A DNA stretch of 64,000 nt from NCBI GenBank assembly GCA_017525505.1, contig JAFXSR010000017.1, positions 1 to 64,000 on the forward strand, read 5' to 3'. Numbering within the stretch: the first letter of the stretch is position 1; each line of letters starts with the position of its first letter. The position numbers and the translations under genes were made by a program. Of the stretch, positions 26,975 to 35,618 are shown piece by piece. Under the pieces are notes generated by a model. It saw only the letters and a program-made list of their open reading frames with translations. It did no database searches and was not told the DNA's origin. The DNA comes from Bacteroidales bacterium. Lineage in GTDB: Bacteria > Bacteroidota > Bacteroidia > Bacteroidales > WCHB1-69.

Positions 26975-28066
26975 ATGTTTTTCCAAGTTTATGGGGCTAG
27001 TGCCCTGGCTCAATGGGGAATGCTGCTCGTCGTCCTCGTGGGTCTCATCCTGTTCAACGAGTTTGCCCGTCGCACTAAACTCGGCGGTATCATCACTTTC
27101 TTCGCTATTCCCGTCATTCTGACCATCTATTTCGTGGCCATCGCCATCGGTGCTCGCGCCGGAGCCGACTGGGCTGTTAACAACCAGACTCATATCTACA
27201 TGAACGGCTGGTTCCACTATGCCAAGCTGTATGCCGCCCTCACAGGCTGTATCGGTTTTATGATGATTAAATACAAATGGGGTATCGGCGCCAAACATTG
27301 GTTCAAACCCTTCCCCTTTGTCATCGTGGCCATCAACATTTTAATTGCTGTTGTCTCTGACTTTGAAAGCGCTTTCATGGGCTGGAACAAATGGTGGCTC
27401 TCTTCAGAAGGCGTATGGCTCTATGGCGGCTGGCACAATGTGTTCAACGGCATCGCCGGTATCCTCAACATCTTCTGTATGACCGCATGGTGGAACGTGT
27501 TCCCCTCAAAAGACAAGAAAGATATGATCTGGGCCGATATGACCTGGGTATTCATCGTGGTTTATGACATCTGGAATTTCGCCTACACTTACAACTGCTT
27601 GCCCACTCACTCATGGTACTGTGGTATCGCTTTGTTGCTCGCTCCTACTATCGCTGCCCTTATGTGGAACCGCGGCGGTTGGATTCAGAACCGCGCCAAT
27701 ACGCTGGCTATCTGGTGTATGTTCGCTCAGGTTTTCCCGCTCTTCCAAGAAACTTTCAAAGACGGTTTCCAGGCTTTCAGCTGGGCTGTATTGCCAGTTC
27801 AATATCCCGAAGGTATCGCTACTATTGAGCAGATTTATGCCGCTGCAGGCGGTGCTGAAGCTGCTGTAGGCACTACTGTTGACACCGTGGCAGGCAACCC
27901 CACCATGATGACCGTAATCAGTGCTTTGGCATTGATCACTAACGCCATCGCTCTCTGCTACATCCTCGTACAAGCCAAAAAACGTCATATCAATCCTTAC
28001 AAGGAAGACGTATTTATCAACCAGAAATACTACAAAGACGCTATGGAGCGTGCCGACGTGGCATAA
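26975..28066 (+). CDS. polytopic membrane protein, DUF5692-like
   Basis: A 363-residue integral membrane protein with about nine or ten hydrophobic helices, for example GMLLVVLVGLILFNEF, IITFFAIPVILTIYFVAIAIG and FVIVAINILIAVV. It is very rich in Trp and aromatic residues in loops (GWNKWWLSSEGVWLYGGWHNVFNG; read in parts). I believe this corresponds to DUF5692, with no known function. A role as membrane partner of the cytosolic oxidoreductase is inferred only from gene order. It ends the run: an intrinsic terminator follows 21 bp downstream. Confidence 0.7.
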   Translation: MFFQVYGASALAQWGMLLVVLVGLILFNEFARRTKLGGIITFFAIPVILTIYFVAIAIGARAGADWAVNNQTHIYMNGWFHYAKLYAALTGCIGFMMIKYKWGIGAKHWFKPFPFVIVAINILIAVVSDFESAFMGWNKWWLSSEGVWLYGGWHNVFNGIAGILNIFCMTAWWNVFPSKDKKDMIWADMTWVFIVVYDIWNFAYTYNCLPTHSWYCGIALLLAPTIAALMWNRGGWIQNRANTLAIWCMFAQVFPLFQETFKDGFQAFSWAVLPVQYPEGIATIEQIYAAAGGAEAAVGTTVDTVAGNPTMMTVISALALITNAIALCYILVQAKKRHINPYKEDVFINQKYYKDAMERADVA

Positions 28067-28087
28067 TCTATACCTAATTTCATTACA

Positions 28088-28117
28088 AAGCCGTTGCCGA
28101 TGGTAACGGCTTTTTTT
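28088..28117 (+). terminator. intrinsic terminator of the hypB-DUF5692 run
   Basis: Stem AAGCCGTT/AACGGCTT with a 9-nt loop and a 7-T tract. The next promoter box starts 2 bp later. Confidence 0.85.
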
Positions 28118-28118
28118 G

Positions 28119-28126
28119 TAGTTTTG
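28119..28126 (+). promoter_or_regulatory. -7 promoter box for the T9SS cargo gene
   Basis: TAGTTTTG lies 26 bp before the ATG at 28153. Confidence 0.55.
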
Positions 28127-28152
28127 CAGGTAAAATTTTAAATTATTTTTCT

Positions 28153-28920
28153 ATGAAAAAATTTGTACTATTTTTGTTTTTATATGCTGTAACTTCAACA
28201 TCATTTGCACAATTGACATTATTGCATACATTTGATGGTAATGTACAAGCTCAAGGAGAATACATCACGGAACCAATAAACAGGTACATATACAGAAATA
28301 ACAATACTATTCAAATATATAAACCAGACTTTTCGTTGGAAAAAACAGTAGCCGTTTCATTGCCAGCTGGATATGATTTCACCCTTATCATTACAACTCA
28401 ACATTTTTTTAATTCTGACAACAAATTCGAATTTTTTATTTCAGCACACCAAACTGGAGCAGCTGCTTCTGACCATTCTTCTTATGCCGTAATAATCAAT
28501 GATGAAGGGACTGTTATCCATGATTTTGGATATTCATATTCGTTTAGTGGCAACTGTTATAGAATTGCAGGACAATTAAGGTTCGTTCTGCTCAAAAACA
28601 TTTATACAGGAACTTATACATATAATTATAGTACAGAAATTTACTCCTGTGCTGGAAGTTATTCAGGAGTTGCACCAATTGAATCACACAACCAATTACT
28701 ACCCTACCCCAATCCTACAACTTCCATTATTAATTTACCCTATGAATTAACTCAAGGCACAACAGCTGAAATGAGAATCTTCAATATTAATGGTCAATTG
28801 ATGGAAGTAAAACAATTGGGTTCTCATTTTAACAACATTATGCTTAATGTGGATAATTATGTTCCGGGGATTTATTTTTATGAGTATAACGGGAATAAAG
28901 GTAAATTTATAGTTCAATAA
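28153..28920 (+). CDS. secreted protein with T9SS type A sorting domain
   Basis: A 255-residue protein with an N-terminal signal peptide (cleavage expected after TSFAQ-type residues near 21). An unrecognised beta-rich body follows with kelch- or propeller-like wording (FDGNVQAQGEYITEPINRYI; YAVIINDEGTVIHDFG). The last ~75 residues are a T9SS type A sorting domain: LLPYPNPTTSIINLPYEL, MRIFNINGQLMEV, VPGIYFYEYN. The domain directs export through SprA and cell-surface attachment. The body's function is unknown. Transcription is probably monocistronic. Confidence 0.88.
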   Translation: MKKFVLFLFLYAVTSTSFAQLTLLHTFDGNVQAQGEYITEPINRYIYRNNNTIQIYKPDFSLEKTVAVSLPAGYDFTLIITTQHFFNSDNKFEFFISAHQTGAAASDHSSYAVIINDEGTVIHDFGYSYSFSGNCYRIAGQLRFVLLKNIYTGTYTYNYSTEIYSCAGSYSGVAPIESHNQLLPYPNPTTSIINLPYELTQGTTAEMRIFNINGQLMEVKQLGSHFNNIMLNVDNYVPGIYFYEYNGNKGKFIVQ

Positions 28921-28927
28921 TATTTAG

Positions 28928-29200
28928 AGCGACCGGGCACGCTTTCTGCTCGATGCACAGGTTTGTAGCAAGAATGTGACGTTCAGCTATAATATTTGCT
29001 TTCGCGGCGGGCAGACACATTGCTTGCGGAGCAAATGACACCCGCGCCGCGACCGTGATATATGACAATGCTTATTTCTATTGATTTGGAATCCCTAACG
29101 GGATTCGGTGATGGTTTTTACCCCTCCTACCCCAGGGTGTCGGTGCTTGTACCTCGCACCTTGCCCTGGGCTACCTGCTCCTGCAGGCCTTCAGCCTGCA
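28928..29200 (-). repeat. composite palindromic intergenic element, copy 2
   Basis: Inverted relative to copy 1. Read on the minus strand: TGCAGGCTGAAGGCCTGCA (29182-29200), a CCCAGGG-type arm pair with inner GGTGCGAGGTACAAGCACC-like sequence (29130-29171), AATCCC/GGGATT (29090-29106), then TCGCGGCGCGGGTGTCA ... CCCGCCGCGA (29002-29052). Module order matches 1344-1485. The rest of 28921-29357 has no convincing coding frame. Confidence 0.7.
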
Positions 29201-29357
29201 TACATTGGCAAAGTACAAACTTATGGCAACATCAGCCCATTGACGATTTTGCGTTGGGAATGCCTACATGGCGAGACGGAGGTGGAATAAAAAAAATTTT
29301 CATGCAGTAAACGTGATAAATTTTCTCCTTCATTCCGCATTTATCCTTTTTTTTTAT

Positions 29358-29365
29358 TACTTTTG
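29358..29365 (+). promoter_or_regulatory. -7 promoter box for the Gly-linker lipoprotein
   Basis: TACTTTTG, 57 bp before the ATG at 29423. Confidence 0.55.
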
Positions 29366-29422
29366 CACCTGCAAGTTTTAAATTTGCAGAAAGATATTTA
29401 ATACAAACCTAAGCTTCAAATC

Positions 29423-30529
29423 ATGAAATACAAGTTTTTATTACTGGTTTTAATGACTTTCACTCTTCTCGGATGTAAAAAGGAAGCCAAACTTCCTGTG
29501 GTGAGTACTGGTCAGGCTCAATTAAGTTCGTCGGGCAATGCTATGCTCTGCGAAGGTTACTGCCAGTCCGACGGAGGAAGCGATGTAATTGACCGAGGAA
29601 TTTGCTTCTTGGAAGGAAATTCAACACCCACTGTCTCCAACCACAGGGTAAGTGGAGGCAGCGGTGTCGGAGCCTTCAATTGCGAACTTACAGGTCTTAC
29701 CGAAGGAGCCACCTATACTTATTGCGCCTACGCAACCAACTCCATAGGTGTCGGTTACGGCCAAACTTCAACATTTACTTTTAATGGAACCAGCGGTGGT
29801 GGCGGTGGGGGTACTGGTGGAGGTACTGGTGGAGGCACTGGCGGTGGAACCAATCAAGCACCCTCCTGTAGCATCACCAATATCAACAACGGTGACGAAT
29901 TTATCTCCGGTGACGCGTTTACAGTAGAAGTTGAAGCTTCTGACCCGGATGGTAACATCAGCACCATTCGTCTCTATCTCGACGATGTGCCCTTCGACAA
30001 CCAAATCGGTGACCATGCTTCTTTTATTGTTCCGGCAGGACGATTATCACAAGGAATCCATACCATAAAGGCTGTTGCCACCGATAATCAAGGCGAAATG
30101 GGTCTTACAGAGGTGATGATTAGTTACGTGGTTAACTATATCAAACAAGGTGAAAATATCACCAAACTCGGAAATGCCAACTGCTCCATTACTTATAGCT
30201 ATCAAGTAAGCCCTTCTTTCTGCTCAACAAGAATTGTTCGTTTTTATGCAGAAAATGGAACCCTGTCATTTTTCATTGTGACCCGTACACTTGCACAAGT
30301 AACCACTATCGATCCTGGATCCTGGACTTACGATAATGGTTCCTGGACATACTCCTACACAAGCTATACTTACTACAGTTTATTCGGAAATGGAGTTTCC
30401 GCTTCTTTGAATTCATTCCAAGTATCCAACAATGGCGCAGGATACGTCATTAACGCCAACATCAACAGCACCACTTCACTCCACTACGAAGGATCTATTC
30501 CTATCAGTACCTCAACAGAATACAACTAA
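29423..30529 (+). CDS. surface lipoprotein with Gly-Thr linker and Ig-like domain
   Basis: A 368-residue lipoprotein (LLGC, Cys18). Residues about 25-122 resemble a Bacteroidota fibronectin III/FN-like module (GLTEGATYTYCAYATNSIGVGYGQ). A linker of repeated Gly-Gly-Gly-Thr follows (about 124-143), encoded by 12-bp DNA repeats. An Ig/cadherin-like domain comes next (CSITNINNGDEFISGDAFTVE ... DPDGNISTIRLYLDD, seen in parts), then an unrecognised Tyr/Ser-rich C-terminal beta region. It is probably cell-surface exposed; ligand unknown. It stands alone, with its own promoter. Confidence 0.75.
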   Translation: MKYKFLLLVLMTFTLLGCKKEAKLPVVSTGQAQLSSSGNAMLCEGYCQSDGGSDVIDRGICFLEGNSTPTVSNHRVSGGSGVGAFNCELTGLTEGATYTYCAYATNSIGVGYGQTSTFTFNGTSGGGGGGTGGGTGGGTGGGTNQAPSCSITNINNGDEFISGDAFTVEVEASDPDGNISTIRLYLDDVPFDNQIGDHASFIVPAGRLSQGIHTIKAVATDNQGEMGLTEVMISYVVNYIKQGENITKLGNANCSITYSYQVSPSFCSTRIVRFYAENGTLSFFIVTRTLAQVTTIDPGSWTYDNGSWTYSYTSYTYYSLFGNGVSASLNSFQVSNNGAGYVINANINSTTSLHYEGSIPISTSTEYN

Positions 30530-30666
30530 TCCTATAACACTCCTATTGTTTTAACAATCAAAGCACAAAACTTTATATTATTCTCAGTATAAGTCAATTA
30601 AACCTGATTTTTACTGAGAATATTTTTTTCTATTTTTTTGAAATGTTAAAAAAAGTTAATTATAAA

Positions 30667-30685
30667 TACCTTGTGATACAAGGTA
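30667..30685 (+). promoter_or_regulatory. perfect palindrome, candidate PadR operator
   Basis: TACCTTGT-GAT-ACAAGGTA is a perfect 8-bp dyad ending 13 bp before the -7 box of padR, so it overlaps the expected -33 region. Position and symmetry suit autorepression by the PadR dimer. Confidence 0.6.
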
Positions 30686-30698
30686 CTAAAATTTTATC

Positions 30699-30706
30699 TA
30701 CTTTTG
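30699..30706 (+). promoter_or_regulatory. -7 promoter box for the padR-efflux operon
   Basis: TACTTTTG lies 23 bp before the padR ATG at 30730. Short gaps downstream suggest it drives padR through at least the permease genes. Confidence 0.6.
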
Positions 30707-30729
30707 CCACGGATTTAAAATAAAAAGCT

Positions 30730-31068
30730 ATGGCTATCAACGCTGAAAATGTGAAATCACAGATGCGGAAGGGTTATTTGGAATACTGCATCCTGCTTAT
30801 CATCTCCCAAAAGCCTATGTATGTTTCCGACATCATCACTGAATTGAAAGAGGCTCACCTCATCGTGGTAGAAGGCACCCTCTACCCTCTTCTGTCTCGA
30901 TTGAAAAGTAGCGGCATCCTCGCATACCAATGGCAGGAATCGTTGCAAGGGCCGCCACGAAAATACTATGAACTAACCGACGAAGGACGACAATTTCTGG
31001 CAGAACTAGAGGAAGGTTGGGAAGAAATCAAAAAAGTTGTTGAATTAATCAAAAATAAAAATATATAA
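30730..31068 (+). CDS. PadR-family transcriptional regulator
   Basis: A 112-residue winged helix protein. The first helices (GYLEYCILLIISQKPMYVSD) and the wing segment (VEGTLYPLLSRLKSSGILAYQW ... GPPRKYYELTDEGRQFL, read in parts) carry the PadR signature, and the C-terminal helix mediates dimerisation. PadR proteins usually repress adjacent efflux genes and respond to small toxic ligands. It is followed by the PspC gene after 2 bp and then the ABC efflux genes. A perfect palindrome upstream of its own promoter is a likely binding site. Confidence 0.93.
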   Translation: MAINAENVKSQMRKGYLEYCILLIISQKPMYVSDIITELKEAHLIVVEGTLYPLLSRLKSSGILAYQWQESLQGPPRKYYELTDEGRQFLAELEEGWEEIKKVVELIKNKNI

Positions 31069-31070
31069 TC

Positions 31071-32342
31071 ATGAAAAGGACCAGCACAATCAGTTTAGGA
31101 GGCATGAACTTCAATATTGATGATGATGCCTATGAAATGTTAAACCAATATTTCATCGAAATATCCAAACGTTTTCCTGAAGACGAAAAAGAAGAGATTC
31201 TCCGCGACATTGAAGGCCGTATGGCGGAATTATTCACTTTCAAAATGAAAGACCGTAACGTCATCACTGCTGACGATGTGAATGAAGTGATTGATGTCAT
31301 CGGACATCCTGACCAATTTGACGATGAAAACAACAACTCTTCAGAAGCAAATTATTCAGAAAGAAAAAATTCGGAAGAGAAAAGCTCAGAAGAGAAAAGA
31401 AACTTCAGCGGTAGCTCAAGAAAAAAATACCGCAAACTTTACCGTAACGGCACTGACAAAATCATCGGGGGCGTGGCTTCCGGTTTGGCCACCTATTTCG
31501 ACCTCGACCCGGTAGTGATGCGTATTCTCTTTGTGGTGCTGGCTTTCGCCAGTCTCGGCTGGGGTATCCTTATTTACCTGATCTTCCTCATCGCCATGCC
31601 CGAAGCAATCACCAAAGCCGAGTTACTTGAAATGCAAGGAATAGAACCGAATTTGGAGAACATTGACAACTTCAGCCAGACACCAGTAAACCCTAAAAGA
31701 AGCAGCACTTTTTGGAATATCATCAAAGCCATCCTGATATTCATCGGTATCGCCATCGCCATAACTTTGGCTGTCTGTGTGCTTGGCATTGCCATCGCCA
31801 TTTTTGTAGGCCTGCTCACCCATACACCTGGAGAATTTGGCAGTTTCATCGATATTGCCCTTTTGGTCAGTTGCGGGGTGTTCTGTCTTTGCCCTCTCAT
31901 AGGTATTATCGTTCTCTGCGTTCGCGCCTTCAGAAACGGCGAGCGCAAACACAAATGGGTGGGCTGGACCTTGCTTGCCATCTGGATGCTCAGCTTATTT
32001 GGCATCATCGGTTTCGGAATAGAAGAAGGCAAACAAGGTGATTTAGGAGATCGTCTTGAAAAGACCGCCAGGAATTTTGATGGCAAATGGGGTACAAATA
32101 CTTATTCCTACGAATATTACTCCAATTATCCTGAGGAATACAGTTCAGAACAAATTGACAGCATTGTTCAACCAATACTTAATGATTTGAGCGATGATAA
32201 AGACTACGATGTATTCATCCAATCAGATCCCGGCTCCGGTACAACTGTTCGTATCTCCAGCAAAAGCAAACCAAAACAACATACCACCAAACAAATTAAC
32301 AAATTTACCACCCATACGGATACAATAAGTGTTCAGCAATAA
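31071..32342 (+). CDS. PspC-domain membrane protein
   Basis: A 423-residue protein. An N-terminal cytosolic part has a pattern common next to PadR (FPEDEKEEILRDIEGRMAELF ... VIDVIGHPDQFD), then an Asn/Ser/Glu-rich spacer. The PspC domain is at about 123-180 (KLYRNGTDKIIGGVASGLA, YFDLDPVVMRILFVVLAF, YLIFLIAMPEA). Further membrane helices lie around 225-320. A polar C-terminal tail is Thr/Ser-rich. PspC proteins sense envelope stress in other phyla; here a role in regulating or supporting efflux is inferred from position. Translation is probably coupled to padR (2-bp gap). Confidence 0.87.
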   Translation: MKRTSTISLGGMNFNIDDDAYEMLNQYFIEISKRFPEDEKEEILRDIEGRMAELFTFKMKDRNVITADDVNEVIDVIGHPDQFDDENNNSSEANYSERKNSEEKSSEEKRNFSGSSRKKYRKLYRNGTDKIIGGVASGLATYFDLDPVVMRILFVVLAFASLGWGILIYLIFLIAMPEAITKAELLEMQGIEPNLENIDNFSQTPVNPKRSSTFWNIIKAILIFIGIAIAITLAVCVLGIAIAIFVGLLTHTPGEFGSFIDIALLVSCGVFCLCPLIGIIVLCVRAFRNGERKHKWVGWTLLAIWMLSLFGIIGFGIEEGKQGDLGDRLEKTARNFDGKWGTNTYSYEYYSNYPEEYSSEQIDSIVQPILNDLSDDKDYDVFIQSDPGSGTTVRISSKSKPKQHTTKQINKFTTHTDTISVQQ

Positions 32343-32371
32343 CGTTATAAATACTCAATAATTGTATAGCT

Positions 32372-33094
32372 ATGCTGATTGAATTAAAGGGCATTCACAA
32401 AACCTACGACAACGGGCAGCCGCTGCATGTGCTGAAAGGCATTGACCTCAGCATCGACAAAGGTGAGTTTGTTTCCATCATGGGCGCTTCCGGCTCAGGA
32501 AAATCAACGTTACTGAATATTCTCGGCATCCTGGACAATTACGACGAGGGAGAATACCATATTGACGGCAAGCTGATCAAAAACCTGAGCGAAAAAGAAG
32601 CGGCTCATTATCGCAACCAGTTGATAGGCTTTGTATTCCAGTCGTTCAATCTCATCAGTTTCAAAACCGCCATTGAAAATGTGGAGCTTCCACTATTCTA
32701 CCAAGGGGTAAACCGCAAAGAACGTCACGACTTGGCCATGCACTATCTTGAGCGTTTCGGCTTGGCTGATTGGGCATCGCATTATCCCAACGAGATGTCG
32801 GGCGGACAGAAGCAGCGTGTAGCCATTGCCCGTGCCCTGATCACTCAGCCTAGTATTTTGCTGGCCGACGAGCCTACCGGTGCCCTCGACTCCAAAACCT
32901 CTGTGGAAGTAATGGAACTGCTGACCCGACTCAACCGCGAGGAGAAAGTCACCATCATTGTGGTGACCCACGAGAGCGGCGTAGCCAATTGCACCGACAA
33001 AATCATTCATATCAAGGACGGCATCATCGGTGAAACCACTATCAACACCGAACATCACGCTTCCGTATTCGGCAGCACCACCATCATGAAATAA
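32372..33094 (+). CDS. ABC transporter ATP-binding protein (MacB/LolD type)
   Basis: A 240-residue ATPase. Walker A GASGSGKST (residues 38-46), Q-loop VFQSFNLI, signature MSGGQKQRV near 143, Walker B ILLADEPTGALD near 163, and H-loop VTHE near 200. The subgroup powers MacB/FtsX-type permeases (mechanotransmission) rather than classical import. Two such permeases follow directly, then a MacA-like adaptor and a TolC-like channel, so it probably energises export of a toxic or signalling compound across the envelope. The substrate is unknown. Confidence 0.94.
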   Translation: MLIELKGIHKTYDNGQPLHVLKGIDLSIDKGEFVSIMGASGSGKSTLLNILGILDNYDEGEYHIDGKLIKNLSEKEAAHYRNQLIGFVFQSFNLISFKTAIENVELPLFYQGVNRKERHDLAMHYLERFGLADWASHYPNEMSGGQKQRVAIARALITQPSILLADEPTGALDSKTSVEVMELLTRLNREEKVTIIVVTHESGVANCTDKIIHIKDGIIGETTINTEHHASVFGSTTIMK

Positions 33095-33111
33095 ACATAG
33101 CATTTTTCAGC

Positions 33112-34380
33112 ATGAAAGACCTCTTTATCGAAATATGGGAATCTTTGAAACGCAACAAACTGCGTACCGCTCTGACGGGTTTCGCAGTGGCGTGGGGTAT
33201 CTTTATGCTGATCGTGCTTCTGGGCGCCGGCAATGGACTGATGAACGCCTTCATGAACAACGGCCGCGATTTCGCCTCCAACACCATGATGATTTTCGGT
33301 GGCTATACCACCATGCCTTACGACGGACTGGAGCAAGGAAGGGATATCAGCTTGAACGACAAGGATATTGAATTAACCGAAAGCCACCTATTTGCCGACC
33401 ATATTGACGATGTGACCGCCAATCTTACGCAAGGTCCTTATCACATGGTATGGAAAAATAAGAGTGTCAGCGTATCGCTCTCCGGTTGCTACCCCAAGAT
33501 TGCCGAAATGGATAAAATCACCCTCTTGGAAGGACGCTTTATCGACAACATCGACATGAAACTACGGCGGAAAACAGCGGTAATAGCCAGTTCTCACGCC
33601 AAGCAATTGCTGAACGGAGGCACCGACTACGCCTACTTCATCGGCAAGCAACTTAAAATCGACAACACGCTTTATCAGATAGTGGGCATCTACAAGGCAC
33701 AGGAAAACATGCGTAACAACGAAGTCTATGTGCCATTCAACACCATGCAGATGCTGACCAACAACCTCAATTATGAGGATCATATTCTTTTTACCTTCCA
33801 CGGACTGAAAACCGAGCAGGAAAACAATGAATTTGAGAAACAGTACAAGGCGGTACTCAACAAGGCACACCGTGCCGATCCCGACGATGAAGGAGCAATA
33901 TGGGTATGGAACCGTTTTACCCAAAACATGCAAATGAACAAAGGTACCAGCATCTTGCGCAAAGCATTGTGGATTATTGGCATTCTGACATTGCTGGGCG
34001 GCATTGTCGGGGTATCCAATATCATGCTGATTACTGTAAAGGAACGCACTCACGAGTTCGGCATCCGCAAAGCCATTGGCGCCACGCCAGCCTCCATCAT
34101 GAAACTCATTGTGGCCGAAAGTGTTACCATCACAGCCTTGTTTGGATACATTGGCATGATTCTCGGCTTGGTGGCCTGTGAAATCATGGACGTCACCGTG
34201 GGAAAATCCTCCTTAGAGATGTTCGGCGAAAAAATTCAAGTATTTGTGGACCCCACAGTAGGACTGGATGTGGCCTTCGGCGTCACCTTTGTGCTGATTG
34301 TCGCTGGCACCATCGCAGGCCTCTCTCCCGCCTTGAAAGCTGCTAAAATTCGACCTATAGAAGCCTTACGAAACGAATAA
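33112..34380 (+). CDS. MacB-like ABC transporter permease 1
   Basis: A 422-residue membrane protein with MacB topology. An N-terminal helix (TALTGFAVAWGIFMLIVLLGAGNG, read in parts, residues 18-42) is followed by a ~230-residue periplasmic domain. Three C-terminal helices form an FtsX domain (ALWIIGILTLLGGIVGVSNIM; FGIRKAIGATPASIMKLIV; FVLIVAGTIAGLSPALKAAKIRPIEALRNE, in parts). The conserved RKAIGATP loop couples to the ATPase. It pairs with the next, paralogous permease to make a heterodimer, unlike the fused MacB of E. coli. Confidence 0.9.
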   Translation: MKDLFIEIWESLKRNKLRTALTGFAVAWGIFMLIVLLGAGNGLMNAFMNNGRDFASNTMMIFGGYTTMPYDGLEQGRDISLNDKDIELTESHLFADHIDDVTANLTQGPYHMVWKNKSVSVSLSGCYPKIAEMDKITLLEGRFIDNIDMKLRRKTAVIASSHAKQLLNGGTDYAYFIGKQLKIDNTLYQIVGIYKAQENMRNNEVYVPFNTMQMLTNNLNYEDHILFTFHGLKTEQENNEFEKQYKAVLNKAHRADPDDEGAIWVWNRFTQNMQMNKGTSILRKALWIIGILTLLGGIVGVSNIMLITVKERTHEFGIRKAIGATPASIMKLIVAESVTITALFGYIGMILGLVACEIMDVTVGKSSLEMFGEKIQVFVDPTVGLDVAFGVTFVLIVAGTIAGLSPALKAAKIRPIEALRNE

Positions 34381-34383
34381 GTT

Positions 34384-35616
34384 ATGAAGTTCGACCTCGA
34401 CACCTACAAGGAAATATCAGATTCGCTGATGCGAAACAAGCGGAGGAGCTTCCTCACCGGCTTCGGCATCTTCTGGGGCTTGTTCATGCTGCTGTTTCTG
34501 ATTGGTGGCGGGAATGGACTGAAAGAGCTGCTCTCCAAGAACTTCTCGGGTTTTGCCACCAACACCATCATTATGGGAGCTGGCCAGACAGGCAAACCGT
34601 ACAAGGGTTTCGAGGAAGGACGTTATTGGCAATTGGAGTTTAAAGACGTAGAACGGCTGAAACATCTGTTTCCTGAATTGGCCATCATCACCCCGCAACT
34701 GTCACAATGGGGTGCGGTAGCTGTTAATGGAGGACATATGGTCAACAGTAACATGCTGGGAGCAGATGCCGACTACCAGTATGTGGAAACCCCGGTGCTG
34801 AAATATGGACGTTACCTCAACAATGTGGATATTCAACAACACCGGAAGGTATGTGTCATCGGCAAGCAGATTTACCAGTCGCTGTTTCCGGAAGGCGGTG
34901 ACCCCTGCGGACAGTTTATCTGTGTAAATTCTGTTTATTTTCAAGTAATTGGAGTGAATTACAGCAGCTCCAACATCAACATCAATGGCCGAAGCGAAGA
35001 AAGTGTTACCGTACCTATTACAGTTTTACGGGACATTCTTAACACCGGAGATGCGGTAGGAATGATATGCATGGTGGGACGAGACGGTGTGAAGATGAGC
35101 GACATGGAACCTCGCATCCGCCAAGCTGTTTACCGCAAGCATACCATTGCCCCCGACGATGACGAGGCACTTTTCATGCTCAACATGGAGCCGATTTTCA
35201 AGATTGTGGACAACCTTTTCAGGGGGGTGAACTTCCTGATTTGGCTGGTGGGTATCGGCACCTTGTTGGCCGGAGCTATCGGGGTAAGCAATATCATGAT
35301 GGTGGTGGTGAAGGAGCGCACTATCGAGATCGGCATCCGCAGGGCTATTGGCGCCACTCCTTTCGACATTCTGTTTCAGATTGTGGCAGAGGGCATCGTG
35401 CTCACCCTTATCGCAGGTATGTCGGCCATTGTGTTCTCGGTATTCCTGCTGAATGGGCTTGAAGTGATTGCTCACCACGAAACCGCCTTCCAGATTAACT
35501 TCGGCACGGCAATGGCGGCCTTTTTCCTGCTCGCGCTACTTGGCATGTTAGCAGGCATCGCCCCGGCCTACCGAGCTATGCATATCAAACCCGTTGACGC
35601 CATGAGAGACGAATAA
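34384..35616 (+). CDS. MacB-like ABC transporter permease 2
   Basis: A 410-residue paralogue of the preceding gene, starting 3 bp after it. It has the same layout: one N-terminal helix (SFLTGFGIFWGLFMLLFLIG, in parts), a periplasmic MacB-type domain (RYLNNVDIQQHRKVCVIGKQ), and a C-terminal FtsX domain with IGIRRAIGATPFDILFQIV, ending YRAMHIKPVDAMRDE. Tandem non-identical permeases imply a heteromeric transporter. An array of GGGGAG-spaced hairpins starts right after its stop. Confidence 0.9.
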   Translation: MKFDLDTYKEISDSLMRNKRRSFLTGFGIFWGLFMLLFLIGGGNGLKELLSKNFSGFATNTIIMGAGQTGKPYKGFEEGRYWQLEFKDVERLKHLFPELAIITPQLSQWGAVAVNGGHMVNSNMLGADADYQYVETPVLKYGRYLNNVDIQQHRKVCVIGKQIYQSLFPEGGDPCGQFICVNSVYFQVIGVNYSSSNININGRSEESVTVPITVLRDILNTGDAVGMICMVGRDGVKMSDMEPRIRQAVYRKHTIAPDDDEALFMLNMEPIFKIVDNLFRGVNFLIWLVGIGTLLAGAIGVSNIMMVVVKERTIEIGIRRAIGATPFDILFQIVAEGIVLTLIAGMSAIVFSVFLLNGLEVIAHHETAFQINFGTAMAAFFLLALLGMLAGIAPAYRAMHIKPVDAMRDE

Positions 35617-35618
35617 GC

